A stretch of DNA of 49,183 bases from Filobacillus milosensis (GCF_004402015.1 NZ_SOPW01000021.1:1-49183), one strand, 5' to 3'; shown: positions 7,117 to 16,597, counted from the first letter of the stretch. The notes: a model not told the origin generated them from the letters alone. Translations and numbers: made by a program.

Positions 7117-8154
7117 ATGAAACTTGGAGCTAGAGCTTTTAAAACCGGCCTTGCCACAGCTATTGCACTATATGTAGTTGGTGCAATAGACTTCACGGCA
7201 GGACTATTCGCAGCTGCCATCGCAGCCGCATCCTCAATTCAGCCATCCATCTATAGATCTGTTCAAACGATTATCGAGCAAGCGCAAGCAAATATCATAG
7301 GTGCTGGACTCGGTGTCATCTTAGTTATGACCGTTGGAAACGAACCGTTTGTCATCGGTTTTGGTATCGTCACTGTGATTGGTATTTGTATGTTATTTAA
7401 AATGAAAGAAGATACAACTTTTATTGCGATTATTGCAGTTATAGCTATTATGGAATTTAGTTCAGACCCTTTCATCGAACATGCAGGTATTCGTTTCACT
7501 GCAATATTTATAGGTATCGTTTCTGCATTCGTTGTTAACTTAGCTTTCTTACCTCCTAAATATGAGACAAGATTGTTCGAACAAATCAATCAGACAAATA
7601 ACGAAATTATTCAGTGGATTCGTGTCACAACCAGACATTTATCGGATCAGCCTGCATTAAAAAAAGAAATTAAGCGAATGCAAGAAGATTTAACAAGGAT
7701 TGAACAAACCTACTTATTATTTTCAGAAGAGCGTATTTACTCAAGACGGAAAGGCTATCAACGTGCCAGGAAACTAGTTTTATTCAGACAGTTAATACAG
7801 ACAACAAAAAAAGCATTTAACGTCTTACAAAACTTACATCGTATGGATTATGAAATTGAACACTTTAAAAGTGAGATTAATGATAAAATTATTGATGAAA
7901 TAGATAAATCGTTACATTCACACGAAAAATTGACGCTTATGTACTTAGGACGCATTCGTAAAAAAGAAGTCGATCCTTTAGAGAGGTTATCTCAACCAGA
8001 CATTTCTTCATTAGTAGATTCCTTGATGGAACGCTATGAAGATGAAGAGAATGATCGTATGAAGTTTCTGCCGTTAGCCTCGAACTTATTGGAATATAAT
8101 AATGAACTTAATCATTTAAGAAAATTACTAATTAGTTACCAGCATAATAAATAA
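7117..8154 (+). CDS. ygaE: aromatic acid exporter family membrane protein (YgaE-like)
   Basis: A 345-aa protein with an N-terminal membrane half (about residues 10-145, five to six hydrophobic helices, many Ala/Gly/Ile) and a soluble, charged, helical C-terminal half (about 150-345). This is the plan of the ArAE/FUSC-like family that includes B. subtilis YgaE, between gsaB and ygaD in the same order. Small-molecule efflux is inferred from the family; the substrate is unknown. The start is ATG with GAAAGAAGG 6 nt upstream. The leader peptide/terminator just upstream hints at inducible expression. Confidence 0.85.
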   Translation: MKLGARAFKTGLATAIALYVVGAIDFTAGLFAAAIAAASSIQPSIYRSVQTIIEQAQANIIGAGLGVILVMTVGNEPFVIGFGIVTVIGICMLFKMKEDTTFIAIIAVIAIMEFSSDPFIEHAGIRFTAIFIGIVSAFVVNLAFLPPKYETRLFEQINQTNNEIIQWIRVTTRHLSDQPALKKEIKRMQEDLTRIEQTYLLFSEERIYSRRKGYQRARKLVLFRQLIQTTKKAFNVLQNLHRMDYEIEHFKSEINDKIIDEIDKSLHSHEKLTLMYLGRIRKKEVDPLERLSQPDISSLVDSLMERYEDEENDRMKFLPLASNLLEYNNELNHLRKLLISYQHNK

Positions 8155-8157
8155 TAT

Positions 8158-8196
8158 AAAAGATCGCTAAAGCTTTATTGCCGTTAGCGATCTTTT
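8158..8196. terminator. bidirectional terminator, ygaE/ygaD
   Basis: AAAAGATCGCTAA and TTAGCGATCTTTT pair over 13 bp, with T tails on both strands, between the convergent genes. Confidence 0.9.
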
Positions 8197-8197
8197 A

Positions 8198-9973
8198 TTA
8201 TACTTTCATATTGTCATCAGGCTGTGAGTCCAGCTCTTGTACTTGGAATAAATTATAATATAATCCTTTTTTCTTCATTAATTCATTATGTGAACCCATC
8301 TCTTTGATTTCACCGTCGTTCATTAAAACAATCCGATCGGCGTGAGTGATTGTTGACAATCTATGTGCAACAATAAATGTTGTTCTGTTGTTTGCTAATT
8401 TTTCTAGTGCTTCTTGAATCAGGTGTTCACTCTCAAGGTCTAAAGCTGATGTTGCTTCATCAAAGATTAGTAATGGTGGATTTTTCAAGAAAACCCGAGC
8501 AATCGCCACACGCTGCTTTTGACCGCCAGATAGTTTGACACCTCGTTCCCCTACCTCTGTTTCGTAACCTTTCGGAAGTTCCATGATAAAATCATGAGCA
8601 TTTGCCGCTTTGGCAGCTGCGACAACTTCTTCGTCTGTTGCATCAGGGTTACCGATTCGAATATTTGATGCAACTGAGTCACTGAATAGAATGTTATCTT
8701 GCAACACCATACCGACTTGATCTCTTAGAGTCCTGGCTTGAACATCTCTAATGTCTGTGCCATCAATTTTCAGTTTCCCTTTACTCACATCATAGAACCT
8801 TGGAATCAGACTAACGAGTGTAGATTTACCGCCTCCACTCATACCAACCAATGCAATGGTCTCCCCTTTTTTTATATTAAGGTTGATATCTTTCAAGACC
8901 ATTTCATCTTCATCATCATATTGAAAGGATACATTTTCAAATGCTACGTCACCATGCACTGAGCTTAGCTCCTTAGCTCCAGGTTTGTCAGTAATATCAT
9001 ATTTTTCATCCATGAACTCAAACACACGGTCCATCGAGGCATGTGATTGAGTTAACTGTGTCATGGAGTTGATCAAGCGACGTAAAGGCTGATACACACG
9101 GTCCATGAAACCAATAAAGGCAACAAGAGTACCTAATGATGCGTTTCCGCCTATAACAAAATAAGCGCCTGTTGCCACCACTAGTAATGGAGCAAGGTCC
9201 GTAATTGTATGGGTTACTGCATAAGATTTAGCATTCCAAGACGTAAAACGTAACGCACGATCTAAGTAATTATAATTGCGTTTATCAAATTGATTTTGTT
9301 CGTGGTCCTCTAATGCAAAACCTCTAGTAACCGGGACACCTTGAACCCGTTCATGTAAATGACCTTGCACTTCAGCAAGGGCTTGAGAACGATTACGAGT
9401 AAGCTGTCGTAATCTGGAATAAAAATATTTAACCGAAAAACCGTAAATCGGGAATAAGGATACAGCAATTACAGTTAAAATTGGATCCATATATAACATA
9501 ATCCCAACGGCTATCAAAATTGTTGCCATGTCTAACCAAATATTCATTAGACCAGTTAAGACAAAAGTCTTCGTTTGTTCGACATCATGTATCACCCGGG
9601 AAATAATTTCGCCAGATTTCGTCTTTGAATAGAACTTTAAGCTCAGTTTTTGTATGTGATCAAATAACCGATCTCGAATATCATATAAAATCTTACTACT
9701 GACCTCTTGAGCTAAATATTGACGGAAATATTCAATGGGTGGACGTAAAACTAAGAATACAAAGAAGGAAATTCCCATCACCCATAACAATTTAGACACT
9801 CGTTCATCATAAGTGAGATTTAGTTCAGGGTCGATGATATCATCAATGACGTACTTATAAATTAAAGGAAGCATTAATGGGATACCAAACTTTAGTAGTC
9901 CAATAATGATTGTTAAAACAATTTTCCATTTATAAGGTTTAACAAACTGTAAATATCTTTTTATGCTGTACAA
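8198..9973 (-). CDS. ygaD: ABC exporter, fused membrane and ATPase domains (YgaD)
   Basis: A half-size ABC exporter that would act as a homodimer. Residues about 10-300 are the six-helix ABC_membrane domain ([20 protein letters not shown] is the first helix). The ATPase follows: Walker [10 protein letters not shown] near residue 380, signature LSGGQKQR, Walker [13 protein letters not shown] and the H-loop AHR. The substrate is unknown; homologues include multidrug and lipid exporters. I start at TTG 9973, 6 nt after AGGTG, giving [14 protein letters not shown] (591 aa); a GTG three codons upstream is less well placed. It is convergent with ygaE. Confidence 0.92.
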   Translation of the reverse strand: MYSIKRYLQFVKPYKWKIVLTIIIGLLKFGIPLMLPLIYKYVIDDIIDPELNLTYDERVSKLLWVMGISFFVFLVLRPPIEYFRQYLAQEVSSKILYDIRDRLFDHIQKLSLKFYSKTKSGEIISRVIHDVEQTKTFVLTGLMNIWLDMATILIAVGIMLYMDPILTVIAVSLFPIYGFSVKYFYSRLRQLTRNRSQALAEVQGHLHERVQGVPVTRGFALEDHEQNQFDKRNYNYLDRALRFTSWNAKSYAVTHTITDLAPLLVVATGAYFVIGGNASLGTLVAFIGFMDRVYQPLRRLINSMTQLTQSHASMDRVFEFMDEKYDITDKPGAKELSSVHGDVAFENVSFQYDDEDEMVLKDINLNIKKGETIALVGMSGGGKSTLVSLIPRFYDVSKGKLKIDGTDIRDVQARTLRDQVGMVLQDNILFSDSVASNIRIGNPDATDEEVVAAAKAANAHDFIMELPKGYETEVGERGVKLSGGQKQRVAIARVFLKNPPLLIFDEATSALDLESEHLIQEALEKLANNRTTFIVAHRLSTITHADRIVLMNDGEIKEMGSHNELMKKKGLYYNLFQVQELDSQPDDNMKV

Positions 9974-10006
9974 ATAATTCACCTAACTTTCTACCATAAA
10001 ACAAAA

Positions 10007-10032
10007 GTAAAAACCTGTTGATGCCAACAGGT
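10007..10032 (-). terminator. terminator of ygaC
   Basis: On the minus strand, ACCTGTTG and CAACAGGT pair around a 4-nt loop and TTTTTAC follows. Confidence 0.8.
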
Positions 10033-10033
10033 A

Positions 10034-10564
10034 TTAACTCGGAAACGTTAAATAATGCTCATACCATTTATCAACAAAATCCGCTGAGAATGGTCCTTTA
10101 CGTTGTTGAATCCAACGTTCTAAGGTACGTAATTGTTTATACAAAATCTTCTCTAAAACGTCCGGATAGTTCATTTGTTTACTATGTTCCTCGAATTCGT
10201 CTTCATCTAAAATAGCATACGTCATATCTGGATAAACTTTAATATCCAAATCGTAATCAATATATTTTAGTGCTTCGTCATCAAGCACAAATGGAGAACT
10301 GATATTACAATAATAATGAATGCCATCATTTCTAATCATGCAGATAATGTTGAACCAATTATTACTTGTAAAATAAGTAATGGCCGGTTCTCTAGTCCGC
10401 CATGTACGTCCATCACTTTCTTTTACAAGAACACGGTCATTAGCACCAATTAATAAGTTGGATTGGCTTTTTAGTACCATTATTTCTTCCCAAACTCGAT
10501 GTATATTCCCATCATGTTTATAGCTATGGACTTCGATTTTTTCTCCGGCTTTTGGAACAATCAT
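10034..10564 (-). CDS. ygaC: YgaC/DUF402 nucleoside tri-/diphosphatase
   Basis: A 176-aa soluble protein of the DUF402/FomD-like family, in which staphylococcal and Bacillus members hydrolyse nucleoside tri- and diphosphates. Visible marks: [20 protein letters not shown] in the beta barrel, the acidic [25 protein letters not shown] that supplies metal ligands, and [11 protein letters not shown] near the C-terminus. The ribosome binding site is unclear (GAGAAGG is far upstream). It lies upstream of ygaD on the same strand, as in B. subtilis, with a terminator between them. Confidence 0.88.
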   Translation of the reverse strand: MIVPKAGEKIEVHSYKHDGNIHRVWEEIMVLKSQSNLLIGANDRVLVKESDGRTWRTREPAITYFTSNNWFNIICMIRNDGIHYYCNISSPFVLDDEALKYIDYDLDIKVYPDMTYAILDEDEFEEHSKQMNYPDVLEKILYKQLRTLERWIQQRKGPFSADFVDKWYEHYLTFPS

Positions 10565-10680
10565 GACTGACTACCCTACCTTCTCCTCTTCATGTTGATT
10601 TGCTTAAGTTTTATTAAATTGTAACATAACAATACTCATTGAACGATTAAAAAGCTTTTAGCTCTAGAGAGGTTTAACCT

Positions 10681-10715
10681 CAAAAAGAAGCACCCCTACA
10701 AGAGGAGTGCTTCTT
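10681..10715 (-). terminator. terminator of sspE
   Basis: On the minus strand, AAGAAGCAC and GTGCTTCTT pair, with inner CCT/AGG, followed by TTTTGAGG. A long stem suits a highly expressed spore gene. Confidence 0.75.
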
Positions 10716-10739
10716 AGTTTCATTCATTAAAATTAGATG

Positions 10740-10940
10740 TTATTGATTTTGTTGGTTTTTTTGATTTTTCTTTTGTTGAGATTGTTGATTACGGCGTTGT
10801 ACTTCTTGAGCATCTGTCTCAGAAGCAAACTCTTGACCATACTGCTGTTGACCTTGTTGTGCTGCTTGGTTTTGCTTTTTCACTTTTTCAACGTTAGTAC
10901 CTGCAGCATTGGGCTGTTGTTGGTTTTGCTTTTTAGCCAT
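10740..10940 (-). CDS. sspE: gamma-type small acid-soluble spore protein
   Basis: A 66-aa, Gln/Asn-rich protein without hydrophobic core: MAKKQNQQQPNAAGT, then one copy of the SspE repeat core (GQEFASETDAQEVQRRNQQS). Gamma-type SASPs do not bind DNA; they are stored in the spore and degraded by Gpr as an amino-acid source, and ..TEFASET.. marks the cleavage region. B. subtilis SspE has two such repeats; this one has a single clear copy. The start is the ATG 8 nt after GGAGG; upstream codons are spurious. Expression in the forespore by sigma-G is expected, but I found no well-spaced sigma-G promoter. Confidence 0.88.
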   Translation of the reverse strand: MAKKQNQQQPNAAGTNVEKVKKQNQAAQQGQQQYGQEFASETDAQEVQRRNQQSQQKKNQKNQQNQ

Positions 10941-11018
10941 CAATATCACCTCCGCATTGATTAGAATAACCAATTAAGATGATATTATCCTAAAAAAATA
11001 ACCCAAAATTATTCAATT

Positions 11019-12098
11019 TTATATTTGCTTTTTAATCTTTTGTTGAACATTTGGTAGCGGATATTGTTCAATTTGTTCTTTGTTTAAGAATTGACCATCA
11101 ATATGTTGAGTATTTCCTTTAGTAATTGTGGCAAAAATAACATCAACTTCCCATATAACATGTGAGAAAACGTGGCGCACACTTTCGCCTTTTTCCTCTA
11201 ACTTAATATTAATGCCATATTCCGTTTCAAAGAAAGAAATGAGTTCTTCATCCTTTAACTGATCTCGTTGAATTAAAGGGAACTCCCACATATTTGCTAA
11301 CAGACCATCACTCGGCCTTTTTTGTATTAGGTATTCATGATTTTTATTTCGTAAAACTAATCCGTAATATTGCTGTACTTTTTGCTTTTTATTTTTAGTT
11401 TTTACAGGAAGGTCTGTTTGGTCACCTTTTTCATATGCCATACAGTGTGATTGTACTGGACAGATTTCACATTTTGGACTTTTAGGATGGCAAATCATTG
11501 CACCTAGTTCCATCAACCCTTGGTTAAAGGATGAAGGGTCTTCTTCTGAAATGAGTTCTTGTACCACTTCTTCAAATAGTTTTTTTGTTTTATTTTTTGC
11601 GATATCATCTTCAATATGAAGTATCCTGGAGATAACACGCATGACATTTCCGTCGACTGCAGGTTCCGGCTGGTTAAATGCAATACTTAATATAGCTCCT
11701 AATGTATAGGGCCCAATGCCTTTTAATTTTTTTAATTCTTTTTTATCATGAGGAACAGTGCTTTCATAATTCTCTACAACTTCTTTAACGGCTGTATGTA
11801 AGTTGCGTGCGCGCGAATAATACCCTAAACCTTCCCAGGATTTTAACACTTCTTGTTCATCTGCATCAGCTAAATCTTCAAGTGTCGGATAACGATTCAT
11901 AAATTGATTAAAATAAGGAATAACTGTATCGACTTGTGTCTGTTGAAGCATTATTTCTGATACCCATACACGGTAAGGATCTTGGTTTTGACGCCAAGGT
12001 AAATCACGTTTATTTTCTTCATACCAAAAGAGCAAATCATCTCTAAAAGCGTGAACATCAAATAAAACGGGTATAGAAAATGTAGAGGAACTTTTCAA
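11019..12098 (-). CDS. mutY: A/G-specific adenine DNA glycosylase MutY
   Basis: Removes adenine mispaired with 8-oxoguanine, the first step of this base-excision repair. 359 aa. N-terminal HhH-GPD domain: EIMLQQTQVDTVIPYF, the helix-hairpin-helix LKGIGPYTLGAI, and the catalytic Asp in PAVDGNVMRV. The [4Fe-4S] cluster follows: CHPKSPKCEICPVQSHC (C-x6-C-x2-C-x5-C). The C-terminal part is the NUDIX-like 8-oxoG recognition domain (VQQYYGLVLRNKNHEYLIQK). I start at TTG 12098, 6 nt after AGGTG. It is divergent from yfhP with a 50-bp gap, as yfhQ is in B. subtilis. Confidence 0.95.
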   Translation of the reverse strand: MKSSSTFSIPVLFDVHAFRDDLLFWYEENKRDLPWRQNQDPYRVWVSEIMLQQTQVDTVIPYFNQFMNRYPTLEDLADADEQEVLKSWEGLGYYSRARNLHTAVKEVVENYESTVPHDKKELKKLKGIGPYTLGAILSIAFNQPEPAVDGNVMRVISRILHIEDDIAKNKTKKLFEEVVQELISEEDPSSFNQGLMELGAMICHPKSPKCEICPVQSHCMAYEKGDQTDLPVKTKNKKQKVQQYYGLVLRNKNHEYLIQKRPSDGLLANMWEFPLIQRDQLKDEELISFFETEYGINIKLEEKGESVRHVFSHVIWEVDVIFATITKGNTQHIDGQFLNKEQIEQYPLPNVQQKIKKQI

Positions 12099-12148
12099 AA
12101 TAATCACCTAACTTACTAAATAATTCTGTCTAAAAGGAGGAGCATAAT

Positions 12149-13126
12149 TTGGATACTGCAACCCATATAACCATGGGAGTTGCTATTGGTGGTCTAGCAA
12201 CCATCGACCCTGCTGTCCAACAAGACCCTGCATTATTTCAAGCAGTTTTTATTGGCGCAATCGTCGGCTCACATGCTCCTGATTTTGATACGTTATTTAA
12301 ATTCAAAGGAAATGCGACTTATATTCGTCACCACCGTGGCGCGTCGCATTCTCCTATTGCTGTATTGTTGTGGAGTTTTTTAGTTTCTGGTTCAATTTAT
12401 TTATTTTACTTAGATGTGTCTTATTTACATTTGTGGCTGTGGGTTTTATTTTCTGTTTTTCTCCACGTATTTGTAGACATTTTCAATGCTTATGGTACCC
12501 AAGCTTTAAAGCCATTCGTTGATAAATGGATTGCCATTGGATTTATCAACACGTTTGATCCATTTTTATTTGCCATTTATATTGCTGGGATTATGGCTTG
12601 GGTGTTAGGGGCTGATCCAAGATATACATTCGGTATTATATTTTTTGTCGCATTTCTTTACTATATCAAACGGTATCTTGATAAACGAGAAATCGTGCAT
12701 CAAATGAAAGACCACTTAGACGGTGTTGAGAAAGTAGTTACTCAACCGACAATCCGGCACAACATTTGGCGCATTGCTGTGACAACAGATGAACATTTTT
12801 ACGTTGCACGGTCTGAAAATGGTCACATTAGAATTCAAGATAAATTTGACCGTAAACCATTACCTGAAACAGCAGAAATGAATGCAGCTTTACAGGACAA
12901 AAATGTTAAATCTTTTATTAACTTTTCACCCGTATATCGTTATGAAATCGAACGTCATGAAGACTATGTCGAAGTTCGTTTCATTGATTTAAGATACCGT
13001 GCAAGGGATCGTTACCCTTTTGTTGCTGTTGTTACATTGGATCGATTTTATAATATCATCTCATCATACACAGGTTGGGTGTATTCAGAAGGTAAATTAC
13101 AAAAAAAATTAGAGCCACTTACTTAA
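12149..13126 (+). CDS. yfhP: YfhP-like membrane-bound metal-dependent hydrolase
   Basis: A 325-aa protein of the YdjM/LexA-binding inner-membrane hydrolase family (B. subtilis YfhP). The N-terminal metal motifs are visible: MDTATHITMGVAIGG, GSHAPDFDTLFKF and RHHRGASHSPI, with a further His in VFLHVFVDIFNAYG. About four hydrophobic segments lie between residues 60 and 175, followed by a soluble C-terminal domain (200-325). The true activity is not established; YfhP has been described as a negative regulator of the neighbouring mutY (yfhQ) region. The start is TTG, 9 nt after AAGGAGG. Confidence 0.87.
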   Translation: MDTATHITMGVAIGGLATIDPAVQQDPALFQAVFIGAIVGSHAPDFDTLFKFKGNATYIRHHRGASHSPIAVLLWSFLVSGSIYLFYLDVSYLHLWLWVLFSVFLHVFVDIFNAYGTQALKPFVDKWIAIGFINTFDPFLFAIYIAGIMAWVLGADPRYTFGIIFFVAFLYYIKRYLDKREIVHQMKDHLDGVEKVVTQPTIRHNIWRIAVTTDEHFYVARSENGHIRIQDKFDRKPLPETAEMNAALQDKNVKSFINFSPVYRYEIERHEDYVEVRFIDLRYRARDRYPFVAVVTLDRFYNIISSYTGWVYSEGKLQKKLEPLT

Positions 13127-13136
13127 GATAGCTCTC

Positions 13137-13469
13137 TTACCTGACTTTACGAGTTAAAAGTGCGATTGGTAAGGCTTCTTCTTCGCTTAGAATTTGCCCT
13201 TGTTTACCTTTACGCGCTCCCCAGGCGAATACACCATTTAAGTAATTAATATGAAGGTATTCTCCTGGTGCACCATCTATTTCAAAAACTTGTCCACCTT
13301 TAAATTGACTTGGATCGATCGTATATGATTTAGCCATCACAATTTTTCTTTGATGTACAGCATATTCATTAACCATGCCCATCTGTTCAGCTTTGCGGGC
13401 TTTTTCGGTTAACTCAGCAATTTCTTGACGTAATTCTTCGACGGTATAATCGCTATATCGGCGTTGCAT
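13137..13469 (-). CDS. yfhH: YfhH family protein (DUF1811)
   Basis: A 110-aa soluble protein starting MQRRYSDYTVEELRQEIAEL. Residues 1-50 are a charged helical pair (coiled-coil-like); residues 55-105 form a small beta domain (INYLNGVFAWGARKG). It matches the small YfhH family of Bacillales, whose function is unknown. The stop lies 10 bp from the yfhP stop (convergent). The start follows GAAAGGGG. An extended -10 stands about 35 bp upstream. Confidence 0.82.
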   Translation of the reverse strand: MQRRYSDYTVEELRQEIAELTEKARKAEQMGMVNEYAVHQRKIVMAKSYTIDPSQFKGGQVFEIDGAPGEYLHINYLNGVFAWGARKGKQGQILSEEEALPIALLTRKVR

Positions 13470-13502
13470 AATTCGTCCCCTTTCAAACTTATGACTTTTT
13501 TT

Positions 13503-13511
13503 AGTATACCA
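13503..13511 (-). promoter_or_regulatory. extended -10 promoter of yfhH
   Basis: On the minus strand, TGGTATACT (TG-N-TATACT) is an extended -10 that would start transcription about 25-30 bp before the yfhH ATG. Confidence 0.5.
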
Positions 13512-13574
13512 AAGTCATTTACAATAGAAAACGCACGAGCTTCAACAATGAAAACACATAATGGAGGTTTAACC

Positions 13575-14234
13575 ATGAAATACGCATTAATTACAGGAGC
13601 AGGAACAGGTTTAGGCCAGTCATTAGCCAAGCAATATGCAATTGAAGGCTATACTGTTTTACTTGTTGGTCGTCGAGAGGAAAAATTACAAGAAACGAAG
13701 AGTTTTATTGAAAATGACGGCGGATCAGCCGAAATTCACGTTTGTGATATTACAAAATGGGACGAGCTAGAAGAATTAGCTAAGTCGATCAAGCAAGTCG
13801 ACGTGCTAATTAATAATGCTGGTATTGGATTTTTTGGAGCATTCGAAGATTTACAAAAGGATCAAATCGATACGATGTTTATAGTGAATGGCGCAGGGTT
13901 GATTTATACAACGAAACATTTCATGCCACATATTTTAGAATCTAAAGGTCGAATCTTAAATATTATTTCAACTGCCGGATTACGCGGAAAAGTTCATGAA
14001 GCTGGATATTGCGCAAGTAAATTCGCTCAACGCGGCTTTACAGAAAGTCTTCAGAAGGAATATGAAGACAAAGGCATCGCAGTGACTGGCGTTTATATGG
14101 GCGGTATGAACACGCCTTTCTGGGATGAAAGTGATTATGTATCAGATCCATCAGTATTACCATCACCAGATACGATCGCAGAACAAATCGTAGCCCAGGA
14201 TGACGGAAGAAATGAGATTGTTTTAGAAAAATAA
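13575..14234 (+). CDS. short-chain dehydrogenase/reductase (SDR)
   Basis: A 219-aa classical SDR. The cofactor motif TGAGTGLG is near residue 8 and RRE shortly after it favours NADP(H). NNAG is near residue 81; the catalytic set is Ser in ISTAG and the pair Y-x3-K in GYCASKFAQ. It is shorter than most classical SDRs (about 250 aa), mainly at the C-terminus, and is not FabL, which holds a nearby position in B. subtilis. The substrate is unknown. The start is ATG with GGAGG 7 nt upstream; a longer in-frame start at 13464 would overlap yfhH and is unlikely. Confidence 0.88.
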   Translation: MKYALITGAGTGLGQSLAKQYAIEGYTVLLVGRREEKLQETKSFIENDGGSAEIHVCDITKWDELEELAKSIKQVDVLINNAGIGFFGAFEDLQKDQIDTMFIVNGAGLIYTTKHFMPHILESKGRILNIISTAGLRGKVHEAGYCASKFAQRGFTESLQKEYEDKGIAVTGVYMGGMNTPFWDESDYVSDPSVLPSPDTIAEQIVAQDDGRNEIVLEK

Positions 14235-14238
14235 GGTG

Positions 14239-14267
14239 AGCTCCTCAGTGGTTGGGGAGCTTTTTTT
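14239..14267 (+). terminator. terminator of the SDR gene
   Basis: AGCTCC and GGAGCT pair across an 11-nt loop and run into TTTTTTT, directly before the repeat array. Confidence 0.82.
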
Positions 14268-14600
14268 GTGAACGCTCATTTATTCCTGCGAGCGCTCATT
14301 TATTCCTGTGAACGCTCAATTACTCCTGTGAACGCTCAATTACTCCCGTGAACGCTCAATTACTCCCGTGAACGCTCAATTACTCCCGTGAGCGCTCAAT
14401 TATTCCCGTGAACGCTCAATTACTCCCGTGAGCGCTCAATTACTCCCGTGAACGCTCAATTACTCCCGTGAACGCTCAATTACTCCCGTGAACGCTCAAT
14501 TATTCCCGTGAGCGCTCAATTACTCCCGTGAGCGCTCAATTACTCCCGTGAGCGCTCAATTATTCCCGTGAGCGCTCAATTACTCCCGTGAGCGCTCAAT
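14268..14600. repeat. 20-bp minisatellite, 17 copies
   Basis: The unit TACTCCCGTGAACGCTCAAT repeats with an exact 20-bp period. I count 17 copies, then two decayed copies (GCGAGTGCAACAAT) to about 14640. One base toggles: TGAACGCTCA or the perfect palindrome TGAGCGCTCA. Copies 1-12 are mostly the AAC type and copies 13-17 are all AGC, so the array grew by local duplication. There are no unique spacers, so it is not CRISPR. A 20-bp period cannot keep one reading frame. It fills the gap between the SDR gene and recX. Confidence 0.96.
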
Positions 14601-14666
14601 TATTCTCGCGAGTGCAACAATTCTTCTCGCGAGTGCAACAATTTTTCCCTCAAGCGCGCATAACCC

Positions 14667-15479
14667 CTACATCTCTTCCTCTTTCTCATCCAAAAAACGG
14701 TTAATCATATCCATATCAAAGCCTTTTTGATATAACGATCCTAGTACTTTTTGTTTCAACTGAAAGCCTTCGTGTTTCCGAGCTTGCTTGGCCCAGATTT
14801 TTTCACCCTGATATCGTAAGGCCTCCATCTCTTCGTCATCATCTACAGACAAATCGACTTCCTGAGAAGCGATTTCGAGTGCTTCTGCTGTAAATCCTTT
14901 TTGCATTAAAGACTGCTTCAGTTGCATCAGCTGTTGTTTAAACGATTTCTTTCTTGTACCAGATAATTTTTTTTCCATCATCTTAACGACTTTTTCAACT
15001 TCTTGTTCGGTTCCGTATTCCGCCATCGCTTCATCAATATAATTAAGCGGAATCTTTTTCTGCATTAATTCTTGTTTAATTTTATTTGGACCTTTACTCG
15101 ATGTGTTCATTTTCGTCCTAACGTAGGCTTTACTAAAAGCAAGGTCGTCCACCAATCTCTCATCTTCAAGTTTTTTCAATACGACTTGAATGGCTTCTTC
15201 ACTAGCTTCTTTCTCTTTTAAATAATCGGTGATTTCAGATTTTGCACGCATTCGATAGCTTAAATAATTAATTGAAAGGGTATAGTATTGATAGATTGCA
15301 TCTTGTTCGATGAGATTTTTTACTTCCGCTTCACTTAATTCCATACCTTTTCTAATATAATGTCGAATGAATAAATCCTCATGAAGACTAAAGGCATACT
15401 CGTCTGCACCATTAGTCTTTTGAAAAATATTAAAACGATGCTTATTCTTCTTTTGAGTTGTGATTTTACTAATAATCAT
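14667..15479 (-). CDS. recX: recombination regulator RecX
   Basis: Modulates RecA filaments. A 270-aa helical protein, close to B. subtilis RecX (264 aa), with repeated three-helix modules: YYTLSINYLSYRMRAKSEI, then the hallmark ERLVDDLAFSKAYVRTKMNT with SKGPNKIKQEL after it, and LKQKVLGSLYQKGFDMDMI near the end. I start at ATG 15479 (MIISKITTQKK), 8 nt after GGGAG; a longer frame to 15617 runs into yfhF and is rejected. It is divergent from yfhF, as in B. subtilis (yfhG/yfhF). Confidence 0.93.
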   Translation of the reverse strand: MIISKITTQKKNKHRFNIFQKTNGADEYAFSLHEDLFIRHYIRKGMELSEAEVKNLIEQDAIYQYYTLSINYLSYRMRAKSEITDYLKEKEASEEAIQVVLKKLEDERLVDDLAFSKAYVRTKMNTSSKGPNKIKQELMQKKIPLNYIDEAMAEYGTEQEVEKVVKMMEKKLSGTRKKSFKQQLMQLKQSLMQKGFTAEALEIASQEVDLSVDDDEEMEALRYQGEKIWAKQARKHEGFQLKQKVLGSLYQKGFDMDMINRFLDEKEEEM

Positions 15480-15547
15480 TACAAAAACTCCCAATAAGTG
15501 ATTAAACTTAATTATTATTATAGTATATATATAAGGGGGACTGCTAC

Positions 15548-16448
15548 TTGAGAATTCTAATCGCGGGTGGAACTGGTTGGAACTCGCTTGACTCAGCATT
15601 TTAAAAATCAAGGTCATGAAGTGTTCATCTTAACTCGCAATCCACAAAAACATGAATATGAATCACAAGTTTCATATATTGAATGGCTCAATCCACACAG
15701 TCATCCAGAGACCGAACTCGAAAATATTGATGTCGCCATTAATCTGGCCGGTACATCATTAAACAGTGGACGTTGGACTGAAAACAAAAAGCAGCAAATC
15801 TTAGAAAGTCGTATGATTACCACACGTGAATTCATTCGTATTATGGGTGCGCTGTCTGAGACACCTAAAGCTTATATCAACGCTTCTGCCATTGGATATT
15901 TCGGTACATCAGACGAACAAATTTTCACTGAAGAAACCATTATGCCAGGCAATGATTTTTTAGCAGAAGTTTGCTCAGTATGGGAACAAGAAGCTCAAGC
16001 TGCTGAAGAATTAGGTATCAGAACAGTGATGACTCGCTTTGGTGTCATTCTTGATAAAGATGAGGGTGCATTACCAATGATTGCACTCCCATACAAATTA
16101 ATGGCTGGTGGTCCATTAGGCAACGGTGAACAATGGATGTCATGGGTGCATATTGATGATGTAGTGGAATCGATTGATTTTATCATACATCATGAAGAAC
16201 TTGATGGTCCTGTTAATATCACAGCTCCTAATCCTAAGAGAAACAAGGAGTTTGGTCGTACTTTAAGTCAAGTTTTAAGAAAACCTCATTGGTTAACTGC
16301 ACCATCATTTGCCCTAAGCACCATTCTTGGAGATATGAGTATATTAATCCTAAAGGGACAATACGTGTATCCGAAAAAACTTAAAGAATCAGGGTATAAT
16401 TTCAAGTATCCAAATCTACAAGAATCACTGGAAAATATTTATTCATAA
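15548..16448 (+). CDS. yfhF: TIGR01777-type sugar epimerase YfhF, N-terminal frameshift
   Basis: An atypical SDR/NAD-dependent epimerase family protein, here disrupted. The expected start is TTG 15548 with AGGGGGA 7 nt upstream, giving MRILIAGGTG and then a frame change. The rest continues in the +1 frame from about 15573 as LVGTRLTQHFKNQGHEVFIL. Together they would form GGTG-LVG, the GxxGxxG nucleotide loop. The break lies between near-repeats GGAACTGG and GGAACTCG, fitting loss of 5 bp by slippage, or a sequencing error. The body is intact to the end, with VAINLAG, INASAIGYFG and WMSWVHIDDVV. GTG 15567 could start a protein lacking the first strand. Confidence 0.8.
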
Positions 16449-16550
16449 ATTTTATAAAAAAGAATCAAATACCTATTCCCAAACGCTTAAAAATGTTGTA
16501 TGATTTTCTTACACTTTACAGTTAATCCTTTTTAAAGGTTTAAAGTATGT

Positions 16551-16597
16551 AAAAAACTAAGGCTTTCGCTATTTGGCGAAAAGCCAAGTTTTTTTCA
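16551..16597 (+). terminator. long hairpin after yfhF
   Basis: AAAAAACT and AGTTTTTT flank GGCTTTCGC and GCGAAAAGCC, giving a stem of about 18 bp with a small internal loop. It ends yfhF transcripts, or forms the first hairpin of the leader that follows. Confidence 0.7.

Noticed and set aside
10941-11018. Sigma-G promoter of sspE (TGAATA and GATAATA)
   Set aside because: The elements are 20 bp apart on the coding strand, longer than the usual 17 or so.
14268-14640. CRISPR array or coding repeat
   Set aside because: There are no unique spacers, the 20-bp unit is not a multiple of three, and no cas genes are present.
15480-15617. 46-residue N-terminal extension of RecX
   Set aside because: It would overlap the start of divergent yfhF, has low-complexity composition and no ribosome binding site; ATG 15479 has GGGAG at 8 nt.
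16540-16597. PreQ1 riboswitch, because of AAAAAACTAAGG
   Set aside because: The short motif is the 5' arm of a long hairpin; the required upstream C-rich loop and pseudoknot partner are missing.
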